Assembly (NCBI RefSeq): GCF_013009555.1
Contig: NZ_CP046176.1
Span: 5,549,501 to 5,613,500, forward strand
Direction of reading: 5' to 3'
DNA: 64,000 nucleotides
DNA from: Phocaeicola dorei
GTDB lineage: Bacteria; Bacteroidota; Bacteroidia; Bacteroidales; Bacteroidaceae
Shown here: positions 26,115 through 35,158 of the stretch, piece after piece
Numbering within the stretch: the first letter of the stretch is position 1
Layout of the letters: each line of letters opens with the position of its first letter
Notes under the pieces: generated by a model
Database searches by the model: none
What the model saw: the letters and a program-made list of their open reading frames with translations, nothing else
What the model was told of the DNA's origin: nothing
Made by a program: the position numbers and the translations under genes

Positions 26115-26192
26115 TCACTAAAGTGAAGAAACTGTATCACTTTAGTAATGAAGTTTGATTACCTTAGTGATGAAAGTTCATCACTAAGGTGA
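26115..26192. repeat. Array of four 12-bp dyad motifs at an exact 22-bp period
   Basis: The copies are TCACTAAAGTGA (26115), TCACTTTAGTAA (26137), TTACCTTAGTGA (26159) and TCACTAAGGTGA (26181), each starting 22 bp after the previous one. They lie about 190-270 bp upstream of the TPR regulator start, in the 540-bp gap 25923-26463, which otherwise shows nothing I can assign. Even spacing of about two helical turns suggests cooperative binding of a dimeric protein on one DNA face. Confidence 0.7.
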
Positions 26193-26463
26193 AACGATTA
26201 AATGAAAAGGCAGAGATTGGGAGAAAATACCGATGGAACCACTCAAGTTACAGGAACGGAATTCATTTTGTTTGCGCCATTTATAACGGTTGTAATGTTG
26301 TGCTTTCTATTGAAATATCCTATGACAAAATGATGAAGAATTTATGAATAAATCAATCATGGTAAATAATTGGTTATCAACACTTAATAAGTAAATGAAG
26401 AATTTGAAGGAAATAATCAGCCAACTGGATACTGTAACTCCTTGTGTTTTGAATCCGTTGTTT

Positions 26464-27606
26464 TTACGCCACAAATCTTCTGGTCCATTTGCATGCATAC
26501 ATCCCTCTGACCACCAGGTAGCTGATGAGAAAGGCTGTTACAGCCATGCAAATAATGTGCATTATGGCAGGAGTCCCCTGGGGCAACAGCGAGGCAAACA
26601 AGTCATACCCCATTTGCACGAAGACGAAATGACACAGATAAATGCCAAAGGTCATGGATGCCACTTTTGAAAGTGCAGGTGAAGAAGGTATTTTGAGCTT
26701 CTGTATGCAGACAAAAACAGGAAATGTCATCATAAATACATTGATGCCTCCGAAAAGCCATACTATTTCCAGATAGGCGTAGTTTCCCGGAAAATATTCC
26801 TGCATGATGAGGTAGCCACCGAAAGTGATGGCATACCCTGCCATAAACATAGGGATACCGATAGCCAGGGTTTTTCTCCAACTCCATTGCAGCGGGTATT
26901 TTACCAGATAATGGGCCAGTATCAGATAGCCGATAAATCCGGAAACATAATAAAATGAACCGAATGCATTCCAGTCGCACACTCCCAGGATATCCATATT
27001 GCCCCAGTTGCCGATATATCCCAGTGCGGGAGCGGCCATCTTTATGTAGGGAAGAAATAAGGAGATGCCCCAGATGGAAAGAAATAGCTTGATATCTTTC
27101 CGGGTAGCACGCTCCAGCCATGCATGGAAGATGGGGATGATGAAGTAGAGTCCCACCAGCATATACAGATACCACAGAGGAGTGGTGTCATAGTTGAAAT
27201 TGAAAATGAACGTCCAAATCTTCGTGATAGTCTTTTCCAGGGTGAAGGCGGACATGTCTATGGTAGGATTGTCTGTCGTGGTGATGTAATTCAGATAGAT
27301 GAAATAGAGGACAGGCAGCATGACTGACCAGAAGATAAGTGGGACGGCAATGCGTCCGATCCGTTTTTTGTAAAATTCACTCATGCCGTTTCGTACAGGA
27401 AACAGCAGCACTCCTGTCATCATCACAAACAAGGGCACGCAACAGCGTACGGCACTTCCCAATGCGCACCCTTGCAGAAAAGTAGGACGGTCTGTGTCAA
27501 AACGTGCCACAAAAGGGTCACAGCAATGGGCGAATACAACTAAAAAACAGGCGGTGACGCGTAGCAAGTCTATCCATCCGATGTTCTCTCTTTTATTTAT
27601 TTCCAT
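26464..27606 (-). CDS. Acyltransferase 3 family membrane protein
   Basis: The 380-residue protein has about ten transmembrane helices and acyltransferase-3 blocks: WIDLLRVTACFLVVFAHCCDPF at the N-terminus, with the catalytic-type His in VFAHC, and PLFVMMTGVLLFPV. It ends with FGIYLCHFVFVQMGYDLF. The family O-acetylates surface polysaccharides and other glycans; the substrate is unknown. It sits 14 bp downstream of the endonuclease/phosphatase-family gene and is probably cotranscribed with it. Confidence 0.88.
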   Translation of the reverse strand: MEINKRENIGWIDLLRVTACFLVVFAHCCDPFVARFDTDRPTFLQGCALGSAVRCCVPLFVMMTGVLLFPVRNGMSEFYKKRIGRIAVPLIFWSVMLPVLYFIYLNYITTTDNPTIDMSAFTLEKTITKIWTFIFNFNYDTTPLWYLYMLVGLYFIIPIFHAWLERATRKDIKLFLSIWGISLFLPYIKMAAPALGYIGNWGNMDILGVCDWNAFGSFYYVSGFIGYLILAHYLVKYPLQWSWRKTLAIGIPMFMAGYAITFGGYLIMQEYFPGNYAYLEIVWLFGGINVFMMTFPVFVCIQKLKIPSSPALSKVASMTFGIYLCHFVFVQMGYDLFASLLPQGTPAIMHIICMAVTAFLISYLVVRGMYACKWTRRFVA

Positions 27607-27620
27607 ATTTTCTGTTGGGT

Positions 27621-28364
27621 TTATTTTTGTTCAAGCACTATTACTAAAGGACGGTGATCTGATGCTACCGGTTCATTTACTACCTGTGCGGAGGTTACTG
27701 TGAAGCCTTTCATGTTCTGTTTCAGTGCTGTAATATAATCAATGGTTTCTGTAGGGGAGGGAGCCGGAAATGTATGCTGGTTTACGTCAGAAAGTATCTG
27801 AAAATCCTGTTGCAAGTATTTTATGAATGCGGATTCGGGTTCGGCATTCAGGTCGCCGGCCAGGAAAAAAGGTTTTTTATGAGCGGCGGCAAAGTCTTTT
27901 ATAAGCTCCAGTGAGGCCATGCGGTCTTCTTCGGTGAGAGACAGATGGGTGCAACAATAAATGTAGTTGTCGAACTCTGCCATAATCAGCGCACGTGCTT
28001 CTTCCCGTCCGGGAAGTGTCATGGTTTTCAGGCTGACGGGAATTTCTTTGGTGAGAAGTCCGATACCATATTTTCCTCCGTCGTAATCAATGGCAGGGGC
28101 AAAGTAAGCGTGCATTTGCGTACGTCCGGCTATCTCGCCCAGTACGTATTTTTGTCCGCTGCGGTGGGTCATGCTGTCTAGTTCCTGCAAGGCTACCACT
28201 TCGGGGTGGATATGATTGATTACATCGGCTATGCGTTGGAAGTCGCATACATCATCCATTCCGTTTGCATTTTTAATGTTATAGGTCATTAGCCGTAAGG
28301 AATTTTGTGATTGTGCCGACAGGGCAAAAAGAAGGATAAAAAGTAAGGGCAATGTCTTTTTCAT
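27621..28364 (-). CDS. Secreted endonuclease/exonuclease/phosphatase-family protein
   Basis: The 247-residue product starts at ATG 28364 with a clear signal peptide (LPLLFILLFALSAQSQ). Family blocks are LRLMTYNIKNANG, EVVALQELDSM, the GDLNAEPES active-site stretch, and the C-terminal SDHRPLVIVL with the catalytic Asp-His. A longer reading upstream lacks a sensible start. Members hydrolyse phosphodiesters, nucleic acids or phospholipid headgroups; because this one is exported, a phosphodiesterase acting outside the cytoplasm is likely. Confidence 0.88.
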   Translation of the reverse strand: MKKTLPLLFILLFALSAQSQNSLRLMTYNIKNANGMDDVCDFQRIADVINHIHPEVVALQELDSMTHRSGQKYVLGEIAGRTQMHAYFAPAIDYDGGKYGIGLLTKEIPVSLKTMTLPGREEARALIMAEFDNYIYCCTHLSLTEEDRMASLELIKDFAAAHKKPFFLAGDLNAEPESAFIKYLQQDFQILSDVNQHTFPAPSPTETIDYITALKQNMKGFTVTSAQVVNEPVASDHRPLVIVLEQK

Positions 28365-28504
28365 ATATTCATCAGGTTTTGATTGTTTAAATTCTCTCCA
28401 AAGATAGATAAATTCATTCTTTTTTTCTTTGCTCTCAAAGATAAAAAACAAGAGAAAGTTTTTATCAGAAAGGAAATGTTTCTGTTCAACAACTTGCCGG
28501 GGCT

Positions 28505-29881
28505 TTATTTCTTTCCTGCCGGAGAAGCCTGTGTCATACGGATACTGCTTACCACACCTGCGGCAATGGCAAAGAATATGGCTAATAACAAACAAGCCTG
28601 CGCCCGATGTCCTTCGGCGAATATACGGAACAACAAAGCAACCAATGTGGTCCCCAAAGTCTGACCTAACAGACGCGCCGTACCTAGCATACCGCTGGCT
28701 CCACCGCTTCTATGAGTGGGTGCGGAAGAAACAATGGTTACATTATTGGGCGTCTGGAACAGCCCGAAGCCCATACCACAGAGTGCCATTCGCCAGATGA
28801 TATTCCATTCTGCCGGATGGGTGGGAAGCAAATAGAGTGTGAATAGGCCGGTAGCGAAGATAGTCATGCCGATACCTCCTAGCAATCCGGGATGTACTTT
28901 CTCTACCAGTCTGCCTGCAAGTGGTGCGGTCAAGATGGTAGCCAATGGCCAGGGGGTAAGTAACAAACCGATCTCTACGGCGCTGTATCCCAATATATTC
29001 TGCATAAAAAAAGGTAAGGAAACCATAGCCAGCATCTGGGCGGTGAATGAAGTGATGGAAGTACCGATAGAAAGAGCGAAAATAGGAATCTTCAGCAAAT
29101 CTACAGGCAGGATAGGGGTTGTTTCCTTCAGTTGGCGACGGATGAAATAAGTGCCGATTATGATTAACAATACCAATTGTATGGCAATGAATTTTCTGTT
29201 CTCAGCGTGTGCAAAACCTTCCAAAGTATAAATTAACAAGCCGAAAGTCAATGCGTTGGCTATTGCACTGATTCTATCAAACTTATGTTTTACATCTGAA
29301 GCCGGATTATGCGGTAATAACCGATGCCCGATTACTAATGCAGCCAATCCCAAAGGTATATTAATTACGAATAACCAATGCCAGCTTCCCAATGTCAGGA
29401 TACTGCCTGCGATGGACGGGCCTGCAGCAGCCGAAACAGCTACCACCATGGCATTTACCCCCATTCCGCGTCCTAGTATCTGCGGCGGGTAAATTAAACG
29501 GATAAGGGCGGTATTGACACTCATCACACAGGCTGCACCGAAACCTTGAATGATACGGGAAACGGTCAGCATCCAGAAAGAGTCCGAGAGGGCGCAGGCT
29601 GCAGAGGCACCCACAAAAATGGAGATGCCGGTCAGGAATATTCGTCTGTAACCATAAATATCACCTAATGAGGCAAATGATAGTAAGGTCATGGTAATCA
29701 CCAATTGGTAGGCATTAATAATCCAGATGGCATTGGCGGGGGTGACATCGAAATCGTGTGCCAGCGTGGGTAATGCGATATTCATAATGGTTCCGTCCAG
29801 TACGGACATCATGATAGCCAGCAGTACGGCTACCACCGCAAAATATTGTTTAGGTATAAATGCGATCTTTTCTTTGCTCAT
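28505..29881 (-). CDS. MFS drug transporter, DHA2 (EmrB/QacA) type
   Basis: The 458-residue membrane protein has about 14 helices. Motif D1 LDGTIMNIALPTLAHDF follows the first helix, GDIYGYRRIF is the motif A loop, and RIIQGFGAACVMSVNTALI matches the antiporter motif C region. DHA2 proteins export drugs or dyes by proton antiport. It starts about 284 bp from metK, divergently. The substrate cannot be predicted from sequence. Confidence 0.9.
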   Translation of the reverse strand: MSKEKIAFIPKQYFAVVAVLLAIMMSVLDGTIMNIALPTLAHDFDVTPANAIWIINAYQLVITMTLLSFASLGDIYGYRRIFLTGISIFVGASAACALSDSFWMLTVSRIIQGFGAACVMSVNTALIRLIYPPQILGRGMGVNAMVVAVSAAAGPSIAGSILTLGSWHWLFVINIPLGLAALVIGHRLLPHNPASDVKHKFDRISAIANALTFGLLIYTLEGFAHAENRKFIAIQLVLLIIIGTYFIRRQLKETTPILPVDLLKIPIFALSIGTSITSFTAQMLAMVSLPFFMQNILGYSAVEIGLLLTPWPLATILTAPLAGRLVEKVHPGLLGGIGMTIFATGLFTLYLLPTHPAEWNIIWRMALCGMGFGLFQTPNNVTIVSSAPTHRSGGASGMLGTARLLGQTLGTTLVALLFRIFAEGHRAQACLLLAIFFAIAAGVVSSIRMTQASPAGKK

Positions 29882-29989
29882 GATGCAAAATTAATGGAAA
29901 TCGGCCAGATTAGGTTTAATTTCTTCTAAATAATTACGATTCCAATGTTAAAGAACCGGGAATTTATAGAATGGTTAAGGAATAATGCT

Positions 29990-29997
29990 TATCTTTG
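29990..29997 (+). promoter_or_regulatory. -7 promoter box for metK
   Basis: TATCTTTG fits TAnnTTTG; transcription should start near 30004, directly before the riboswitch-like element. Confidence 0.6.
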
Positions 29998-30010
29998 CAG
30001 CCGTTAAAAA

Positions 30011-30062
30011 CAGTGGAGAGATTTGAGTAGCTTGCAACCACAGAAAAAAATGCTAAAAAATA
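30011..30062 (+). promoter_or_regulatory. SAM-II-like riboswitch aptamer in the metK leader
   Basis: The leader carries the SAM-II arrangement: a P1 helix GTGG (30013-30016) with CCAC (30038-30041), loop sequence GATTTGA, then CTTGCAA, and a 3' segment ATGCTAAAAAA. TAGC at 30028-30031 can pair with GCTA at 30052-30055 to form the H-type pseudoknot. SAM-II RNAs are known from alphaproteobacteria and Bacteroidetes. Binding of SAM would lower expression of its own synthase. The start codon is about 110 nt further on, so the expression platform is not the usual direct masking of the ribosome site; the intervening leader is AT-rich with repeated TTAATT units. Confidence 0.72.
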
Positions 30063-30165
30063 CATTGACTTTCTTATTTACATCTATCTACTCTGATAAC
30101 TTCCCAAGGTGGTTAACGAATTAACTTTTAATTTTTAATTCTTAATTCTTAATTTTCAATTTAGA

Positions 30166-31458
30166 ATGGGATATTTATTCACATCCGAATCGGTGTCTGA
30201 AGGACACCCCGACAAAGTGGCCGATCAAATATCGGACGCTGTGCTTGACAAACTGTTGGCGTTTGACCCCAGTTCGAAAGTAGCTTGCGAAACCCTGGTG
30301 ACTACCGGACAGGTGGTACTGGCTGGAGAAGTGAAAACCAAGGCGTATGTAGATTTGCAGCGCATTGCACGTGAAGTGATTAACCGTATCGGCTATACCA
30401 AGAGCGAATATATGTTCGAAGGAAACTCGTGCGGCGTATTCTCTGCCATTCACGAACAAAGTGCGGATATTAACCGTGGCGTGGAACGCGAGGACCCTAT
30501 GAATCAAGGGGCAGGCGACCAGGGAATGATGTTTGGTTATGCTACCAATGAAACGGAAAATTATATGCCGCTGTCACTGGACTTGGCTCATAAACTGTTG
30601 ATGGTATTGGCCGAAATCCGTCGTGAGGGGAAAGTGATGACTTATCTCCGTCCCGACGCCAAGAGCCAGGTTACTATTGAATACGATGATAACGGCAAGC
30701 CGGTACGCATTGATACGATTGTGGTTTCTACCCAGCATGACGAGTTTGTAACCCCGGCTGATTCTTCCAAAGAAGCTCAGTTGAAGGCTGACGAAGAGAT
30801 GTTGGCTAAGATTCGTCAGGATGTGATTGAAATCCTGATGCCACGTGTCATTGCCGAAATTCATAATGAAGAAGTATTGGCTTTGTTCAATGACCAGATA
30901 GTTTATCATGTGAACCCTACAGGTAAGTTTGTGATCGGCGGTCCTCATGGAGATACCGGTTTGACAGGCCGTAAGATTATTGTGGATACATACGGTGGAA
31001 AAGGTGCTCACGGTGGTGGGGCGTTCTCAGGAAAAGACCCCAGTAAGGTAGACCGCAGTGCTGCTTATGCAGCACGCCATATCGCAAAGAATATGGTTGC
31101 TGCCGGTGTTGCCGATGAAATGCTGGTGCAGGTGTCATACGCCATTGGTGTGGCCCGTCCTATCAATATCTATGTAAATACGTACGGCCGCAGCAATGTG
31201 AAACTGAGCGACGGAGAGATTGCTAAGAAAATAGACCAACTGTTCGATCTGCGTCCGAAAGCCATTGAAGAGCGTTTGAAACTGCGTAATCCTATTTATG
31301 AGGAAACCGCTTCTTACGGTCACATGGGACGTGAGCCGAAAGTAGTGACCAAGACATACGAATCCATGTATCATGAAGCAAAGACGCTGGAAGTGGAACT
31401 ATTCACTTGGGAGAAGTTGGATTATGTGGATAAGATAAAGGAAGCGTTCGGTTTGTAA
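30166..31458 (+). CDS. metK: S-adenosylmethionine synthetase MetK
   Basis: The 430-residue enzyme makes SAM from methionine and ATP. Diagnostic blocks are [32 protein letters not shown], the [20 protein letters not shown] loop and [20 protein letters not shown]. The length is normal for the long Bacteroidetes form. The gene is preceded by a SAM-II-like riboswitch, which fits feedback control by its product. Confidence 0.97.
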   Translation: MGYLFTSESVSEGHPDKVADQISDAVLDKLLAFDPSSKVACETLVTTGQVVLAGEVKTKAYVDLQRIAREVINRIGYTKSEYMFEGNSCGVFSAIHEQSADINRGVEREDPMNQGAGDQGMMFGYATNETENYMPLSLDLAHKLLMVLAEIRREGKVMTYLRPDAKSQVTIEYDDNGKPVRIDTIVVSTQHDEFVTPADSSKEAQLKADEEMLAKIRQDVIEILMPRVIAEIHNEEVLALFNDQIVYHVNPTGKFVIGGPHGDTGLTGRKIIVDTYGGKGAHGGGAFSGKDPSKVDRSAAYAARHIAKNMVAAGVADEMLVQVSYAIGVARPINIYVNTYGRSNVKLSDGEIAKKIDQLFDLRPKAIEERLKLRNPIYEETASYGHMGREPKVVTKTYESMYHEAKTLEVELFTWEKLDYVDKIKEAFGL

Positions 31459-31572
31459 GAAACGGATTCGAATATGGTGATGTATACGGGCGAATTCAAT
31501 TCGTTCCTGCGGCAATGAGCATCATTGACTGACAGGGGAGGATTGGATCCGCCCGAAAACATAAGGATTTAT

Positions 31573-32160
31573 ATGAATGATATAAAGAATGTATGTGTAT
31601 ATAGTGCCTCCAGCACAAAGATAGCAAAGGTGTATTTTGATGTAGCGGAAGAATTAGGACGTCTTTTGGCTGAAAAGAAGATCAATCTGATTAACGGGGC
31701 AGGCTGTATCGGCCTGATGGCGGCTACTTCAGATGCAACATTGGAGGCGGGCGGTACGGTGACAGGGGTAATCCCTCATTTTATGGTGGAGCAGGGATGG
31801 CACCATACAGGGCTGACCCGATTGATTGAGACAGAAACCATGCACGAGCGCAAACGGATGATGGCCGATTTGTCCGATGGCGTCATTGCATTGCCCGGAG
31901 GTTGCGGCACATTGGAGGAATTGCTTGAAATCATCACCTGGAAGCAGCTGGGACTTTACCTAAATCCGATAATCATCTTGAATATCAATGGATTCTATGA
32001 CTCTTTGCTTGAAATGCTGCAAAGGGCGGTGGACGAGAACTTTATGCGTAAAGAACATGCTGCTATCTGGAAAGTGGCTTCAACAGCCGAAGAAGCAATA
32101 AATTTGCTTTATACAACGCCTGTTTGGAGCAAAGAAATACGTAAATTTGCAGCGATATGA
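31573..32160 (+). CDS. LOG family protein (nucleoside 5'-monophosphate phosphoribohydrolase type)
   Basis: The 195-residue product begins at ATG 31573, preceded by AAGGA. It has the Rossmann-like LOG fold with VCVYSASS at the start and the signature PGGCGTLEELLEIITWKQLG carrying the catalytic Arg/Glu neighbourhood (HERKRMMADLSDGVIALPGG). Members release free base from nucleotides, e.g. cytokinins in plants; the bacterial substrate is unclear. The stop overlaps the next start (ATGA at 32157-32160). Confidence 0.92.
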   Translation: MNDIKNVCVYSASSTKIAKVYFDVAEELGRLLAEKKINLINGAGCIGLMAATSDATLEAGGTVTGVIPHFMVEQGWHHTGLTRLIETETMHERKRMMADLSDGVIALPGGCGTLEELLEIITWKQLGLYLNPIIILNINGFYDSLLEMLQRAVDENFMRKEHAAIWKVASTAEEAINLLYTTPVWSKEIRKFAAI

Positions 32161-32969
32161 GTGAAACCTGCCATCCCGGAATAGCGTATATTCTCCAACT
32201 TTATACGGAAGAGCAGAGCCGTGTTGATACGGCTTTGACACACAACGTGTGTCATACGTCCAAGGAAGACGGGATGAGAGGAATGGAGTTGCCCTATCAA
32301 CTGCGTTCGGACTGGATGGTGACCAGCGTGTTGTTTCTTTGTTTTATTCTGGTATCATACGTGCTGGCACATGGCAAGAAACACCTTGAACAGCAATTTA
32401 AGAATTTTGCTTTGTCTAAAGAGCGTGCCAGTTTGTTTGATGATACTACTGCATCTGATGTGCGTTATACATTGGTGCTGATATTGCAAACCTGTATATT
32501 ATCCGGTTTTTGTGTGTACGATTATTTTTCTGATCACGACCTGCTCCTTTTCCGTACGGTTCCTCATTATTTATTGCTAAGTATTTACATTGGTTATATA
32601 GTTTTTTTCTTTGTCATCAAATGGATTCTTTATAGCTTTGTAAATTGGATTTTCTTTAACAAAACACGCAATATTATTTGGCTGGAATCTTACTTTAATG
32701 TTGTAATTGGGGCCGGATTTTTACTTTTTCCAATTGTACTTTTGATTGTGTATTTCGATCTGTCACCACAAATTGCTCCTTATTTTATCGGTTTTGTTAT
32801 AATAATTGCTAAAATTCTGCTGTTTTATAAGTGCTTTAGTAACTTTTTCAACAAATTTCATGGCGCTTTCCATTTAATTCTGTACTTTTGTGCCCTTGAA
32901 ATACTCCCTGATTTTGTTCTGTGGAAAGGGATTATCTTAGCGAACAACATTTTGGTTTTAAATTTTTAG
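32157..32969 (+). CDS. DUF4271 family integral membrane protein
   Basis: The 270-residue product has a short cytoplasmic lead with LPYQLRSDWMVTSVL and about six to seven transmembrane helices, the DUF4271 pattern. In Bacteroidetes this family commonly sits next to hemD, as here (4 bp before it), and the start overlaps the LOG stop by four bases. Its function is unknown. Translational coupling suggests stable coexpression with hemD. Confidence 0.82.
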   Translation: MSETCHPGIAYILQLYTEEQSRVDTALTHNVCHTSKEDGMRGMELPYQLRSDWMVTSVLFLCFILVSYVLAHGKKHLEQQFKNFALSKERASLFDDTTASDVRYTLVLILQTCILSGFCVYDYFSDHDLLLFRTVPHYLLLSIYIGYIVFFFVIKWILYSFVNWIFFNKTRNIIWLESYFNVVIGAGFLLFPIVLLIVYFDLSPQIAPYFIGFVIIIAKILLFYKCFSNFFNKFHGAFHLILYFCALEILPDFVLWKGIILANNILVLNF

Positions 32970-32973
32970 TACA

Positions 32974-33723
32974 TTGAAAATAAAAAAAGTCCTCGTATCT
33001 CAGCCGAAGCCGACTTCTGAAAAGTCGCCATATTATGATATTGCTGAGAAGTACGGTGTGAAAATTGATTTCCGCCCGTTCATCAAAGTTGAGAGCTTGT
33101 CGGCCAAAGAGTTCAGACAGCAAAAAGTCTCTATTCTTGATCATACCGCTGTGATTTTTACATCGCGGCACGCTATTGACCATTTCTTCAATCTGTGTGC
33201 AGAATTGCGTGTTACTGTGCCCGAAACAATGAAATATTTCTGTACGTCCGAAACCATTGCTTTGTACATTCAGAAATATGTTCAGTATCGCAAGCGTAAA
33301 GTATTCTTCGGCGCGACCGGTAAATTCGCAGATCTGGTGCCTTCTATCGTAAAGCACAATACGGAAAAATATTTGGTGCCGATGTCTGATGTACACAATG
33401 ATGAGATCAAAACTTTATTGGATAAAAATAAAATTCAGCATACGGAGGTAGTAATGTATCGTACGGTAAGTAATGATTTTACTCCCGAGGAAGAGTTCGA
33501 TTACGATATGCTGTTGTTTTTCAGTCCTGCAGGAATCAATTCTTTGATGAAGAATTTTCCGGAGTTCGACCAAAAGGAAATTGCGATAGGGTGTTTTGGT
33601 CCTGCTACTGCTAAAGCGGTAAAGGATGCCGGATTGCGGTTGGATTTGGAAGCTCCTACTGTAGAGGCTCCGTCCATGACTGCGGCATTGGATATGTTTA
33701 TCCGCGAGCGCAATAAGGATTAA
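32974..33723 (+). CDS. hemD: Uroporphyrinogen-III synthase HemD
   Basis: The 249-residue product belongs to the HemD superfamily: paired Rossmann-like halves with VLVSQPKP and FRPFIKVE near the N-terminus, AVIFTSRHAIDHF, and LFFSPAGINSLMKNF followed by IGCFGPATAKAVKDAGL. It closes linear hydroxymethylbilane to uroporphyrinogen III for haem/tetrapyrrole synthesis. Translation appears to start at TTG 32974; no ATG is available close to the conserved beginning. A CAAAACC/GGTTTTG stem at 33740-33756 lies after the stop. Confidence 0.88.
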   Translation: MKIKKVLVSQPKPTSEKSPYYDIAEKYGVKIDFRPFIKVESLSAKEFRQQKVSILDHTAVIFTSRHAIDHFFNLCAELRVTVPETMKYFCTSETIALYIQKYVQYRKRKVFFGATGKFADLVPSIVKHNTEKYLVPMSDVHNDEIKTLLDKNKIQHTEVVMYRTVSNDFTPEEEFDYDMLLFFSPAGINSLMKNFPEFDQKEIAIGCFGPATAKAVKDAGLRLDLEAPTVEAPSMTAALDMFIRERNKD

Positions 33724-33770
33724 TTTTTAGTTTATATCCCAAAACCGGGGGTTTTGTATCAATAAAGTTG

Positions 33771-33778
33771 TAACTTTG
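33771..33778 (+). promoter_or_regulatory. -7 promoter box for rnpA-yidD
   Basis: TAACTTTG matches TAnnTTTG and lies 48 nt before the rnpA start codon. Confidence 0.5.
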
Positions 33779-33825
33779 TGATTCGAAACCCTCGGTTTCT
33801 TTATTTTAATAAAAGAAAGAAGATT

Positions 33826-34218
33826 ATGGTAGAATATACACTCGGTAAAAAAGAGCGTTTGAATAGTAAGACATTGATTGAGCGTCTTTTTTTAGGTGGA
33901 AGCAAGTCTTTTCCGGCTTTTCCGCTACGTGTGGTGTATATGTCGGTAGAGCCTGTGGAGGAAGATATGGCGGCAGCTTCTATTCTGATTAGTGTGCCCA
34001 AGAAGCGGTTTAAACGTGCGGTAAAGCGTAATTTGGTGAAACGTCAGGTACGTGAGGCTTATCGGAAGAACAAGCATTTGTTGCTGGATGCGCTAGCTTC
34101 CCGGAACAAAAGACTGATTATCGCCTTTATATGGCTGGATAACCATATTCATTCTTCTGCAGAAGTGGAGGAGAAAGTGAAGAAGTTGCTGTTTCATATA
34201 GTGGAAAGATTGGAATGA
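33826..34218 (+). CDS. rnpA: Ribonuclease P protein component RnpA
   Basis: The 130-residue basic protein is the protein subunit of RNase P, which trims tRNA 5' ends. The RNR signature appears as [25 protein letters not shown], with the N-terminal [19 protein letters not shown] 33826 is preferred because AGAAAGAAG precedes it. The stop overlaps the yidD start by four bases, the usual rnpA-yidD arrangement. Confidence 0.95.
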   Translation: MVEYTLGKKERLNSKTLIERLFLGGSKSFPAFPLRVVYMSVEPVEEDMAAASILISVPKKRFKRAVKRNLVKRQVREAYRKNKHLLLDALASRNKRLIIAFIWLDNHIHSSAEVEEKVKKLLFHIVERLE

Positions 34219-34436
34219 AAAAGATACTTTCCTATCTGTTGCTGTTGTCCGTTTATTTCTATCGGGGGTACATTTCTCCGATGACTCCTCCTTCATGCCG
34301 TTTTGTACCTACCTGTTCGGAATACGCTATTGAGGCTATTAAAAAACACGGACCTTTTAAGGGATTATACCTGGCGGTTCGTCGGATATTGCGTTGTCAT
34401 CCGTGGGGTGGGTCGGGCTATGATCCGGTTCCGTAA
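34215..34436 (+). CDS. yidD: Membrane protein insertion efficiency factor YidD
   Basis: The 73-residue product shows the family signature: [23 protein letters not shown] with the conserved cysteines, followed by [20 protein letters not shown] and GGSGYDPVP. It helps YidC-dependent insertion of membrane proteins. It is translationally coupled to rnpA. Confidence 0.95.
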   Translation: MKKILSYLLLLSVYFYRGYISPMTPPSCRFVPTCSEYAIEAIKKHGPFKGLYLAVRRILRCHPWGGSGYDPVP

Positions 34437-34450
34437 AATCTGTTGTTCCT

Positions 34451-35080
34451 ATGTTGCTGGATATTCATACACATCATAAAGAGGGCATTCCGGGAGAAAA
34501 TATTCTCAATGTAGAACCCGGACTATTTGAGCCTGCGGAAGGCTGCTACTATTCCATAGGTATTCATCCGTGGAAGGTTTTGGAAACTGAGCCGGAGGAT
34601 TGGAAACGGCTGGAGGATGCGGCTGGCCATTCATCTGTTTTGGCAATAGGGGAGGCAGGTCTGGATAAGTTGGCTTCGGCTGATATCTTGCTGCAAAAAG
34701 AGGTGCTAATCCGACAAATTTTATTGAGTGAGTCAGTAGGAAAGCCGTTGGTGATTCATTGTGTGAAGGCGTTTAATGAGCTGATTGAGTTGAAAAAGCG
34801 GTATCGGCCGCAGATGCCCTGGGTGGTACACGGTTTCCGTAATAATTTGAATATTGCCTGTCGGCTGATGCAAGAAGACATTTATTTCTCCTTGGGGGAA
34901 AAGTATCAGCCTGATGTGCTACAGAATGTGCCTTTAGAGCGTTTATTGGCCGAAACAGATGAAAGTCCGCTGGATATCCGCACGGTTATCGGGCAAATGG
35001 CAGAGGCGAAAGATGTGGCAGTCTCCTTGTTGTGTGATAGAATAAGTGAAAACACACGGAAAATCTTTTTTCAGCGATAA
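34451..35080 (+). CDS. TatD-family metal-dependent hydrolase
   Basis: The 209-residue product is a short TatD-type protein. It has the metal-binding start LLDIHTHHKEG, GEAGLDKL, PLVIHCVKAFNEL, and the C-terminal LLAETDESPLDIR with the catalytic aspartate. It is about 50 residues shorter than E. coli TatD, as is typical of the Bacteroidetes subgroup beside yidD. Its likely activity is a DNase or other phosphoesterase. It follows yidD by 14 bp and may be cotranscribed. Confidence 0.88.
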   Translation: MLLDIHTHHKEGIPGENILNVEPGLFEPAEGCYYSIGIHPWKVLETEPEDWKRLEDAAGHSSVLAIGEAGLDKLASADILLQKEVLIRQILLSESVGKPLVIHCVKAFNELIELKKRYRPQMPWVVHGFRNNLNIACRLMQEDIYFSLGEKYQPDVLQNVPLERLLAETDESPLDIRTVIGQMAEAKDVAVSLLCDRISENTRKIFFQR

Positions 35081-35106
35081 GAGTTGTTTCTTCAGATAAA
35101 GAGTCG

Positions 35107-35114
35107 TACTTTTG
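35107..35114 (+). promoter_or_regulatory. -7 promoter box for tyrS
   Basis: TACTTTTG matches TAnnTTTG, 45 nt before the tyrS start codon. Confidence 0.45.
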
Positions 35115-35158
35115 TGGCATTAAAGTATAAATCAAACATTTAAATAGATAATCATTCG

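Noticed and set aside
26115..26192. Interpretation of the four-copy 22-bp array as a CRISPR array
   Set aside because: The units are too short, there are no true spacers between conserved repeats, and no cas genes are present.
26395..26670. Plus-strand reading frame overlapping the 3' end of the acyltransferase gene
   Set aside because: Most of it is antisense to a well-supported coding region; only the first 23 codons are outside it, and they match nothing I know.
33740..33756. CAAAACC/GGTTTTG stem as terminator between hemD and rnpA
   Set aside because: The loop is only 3 nt and no T-run follows; mentioned only as a possible weak structure.
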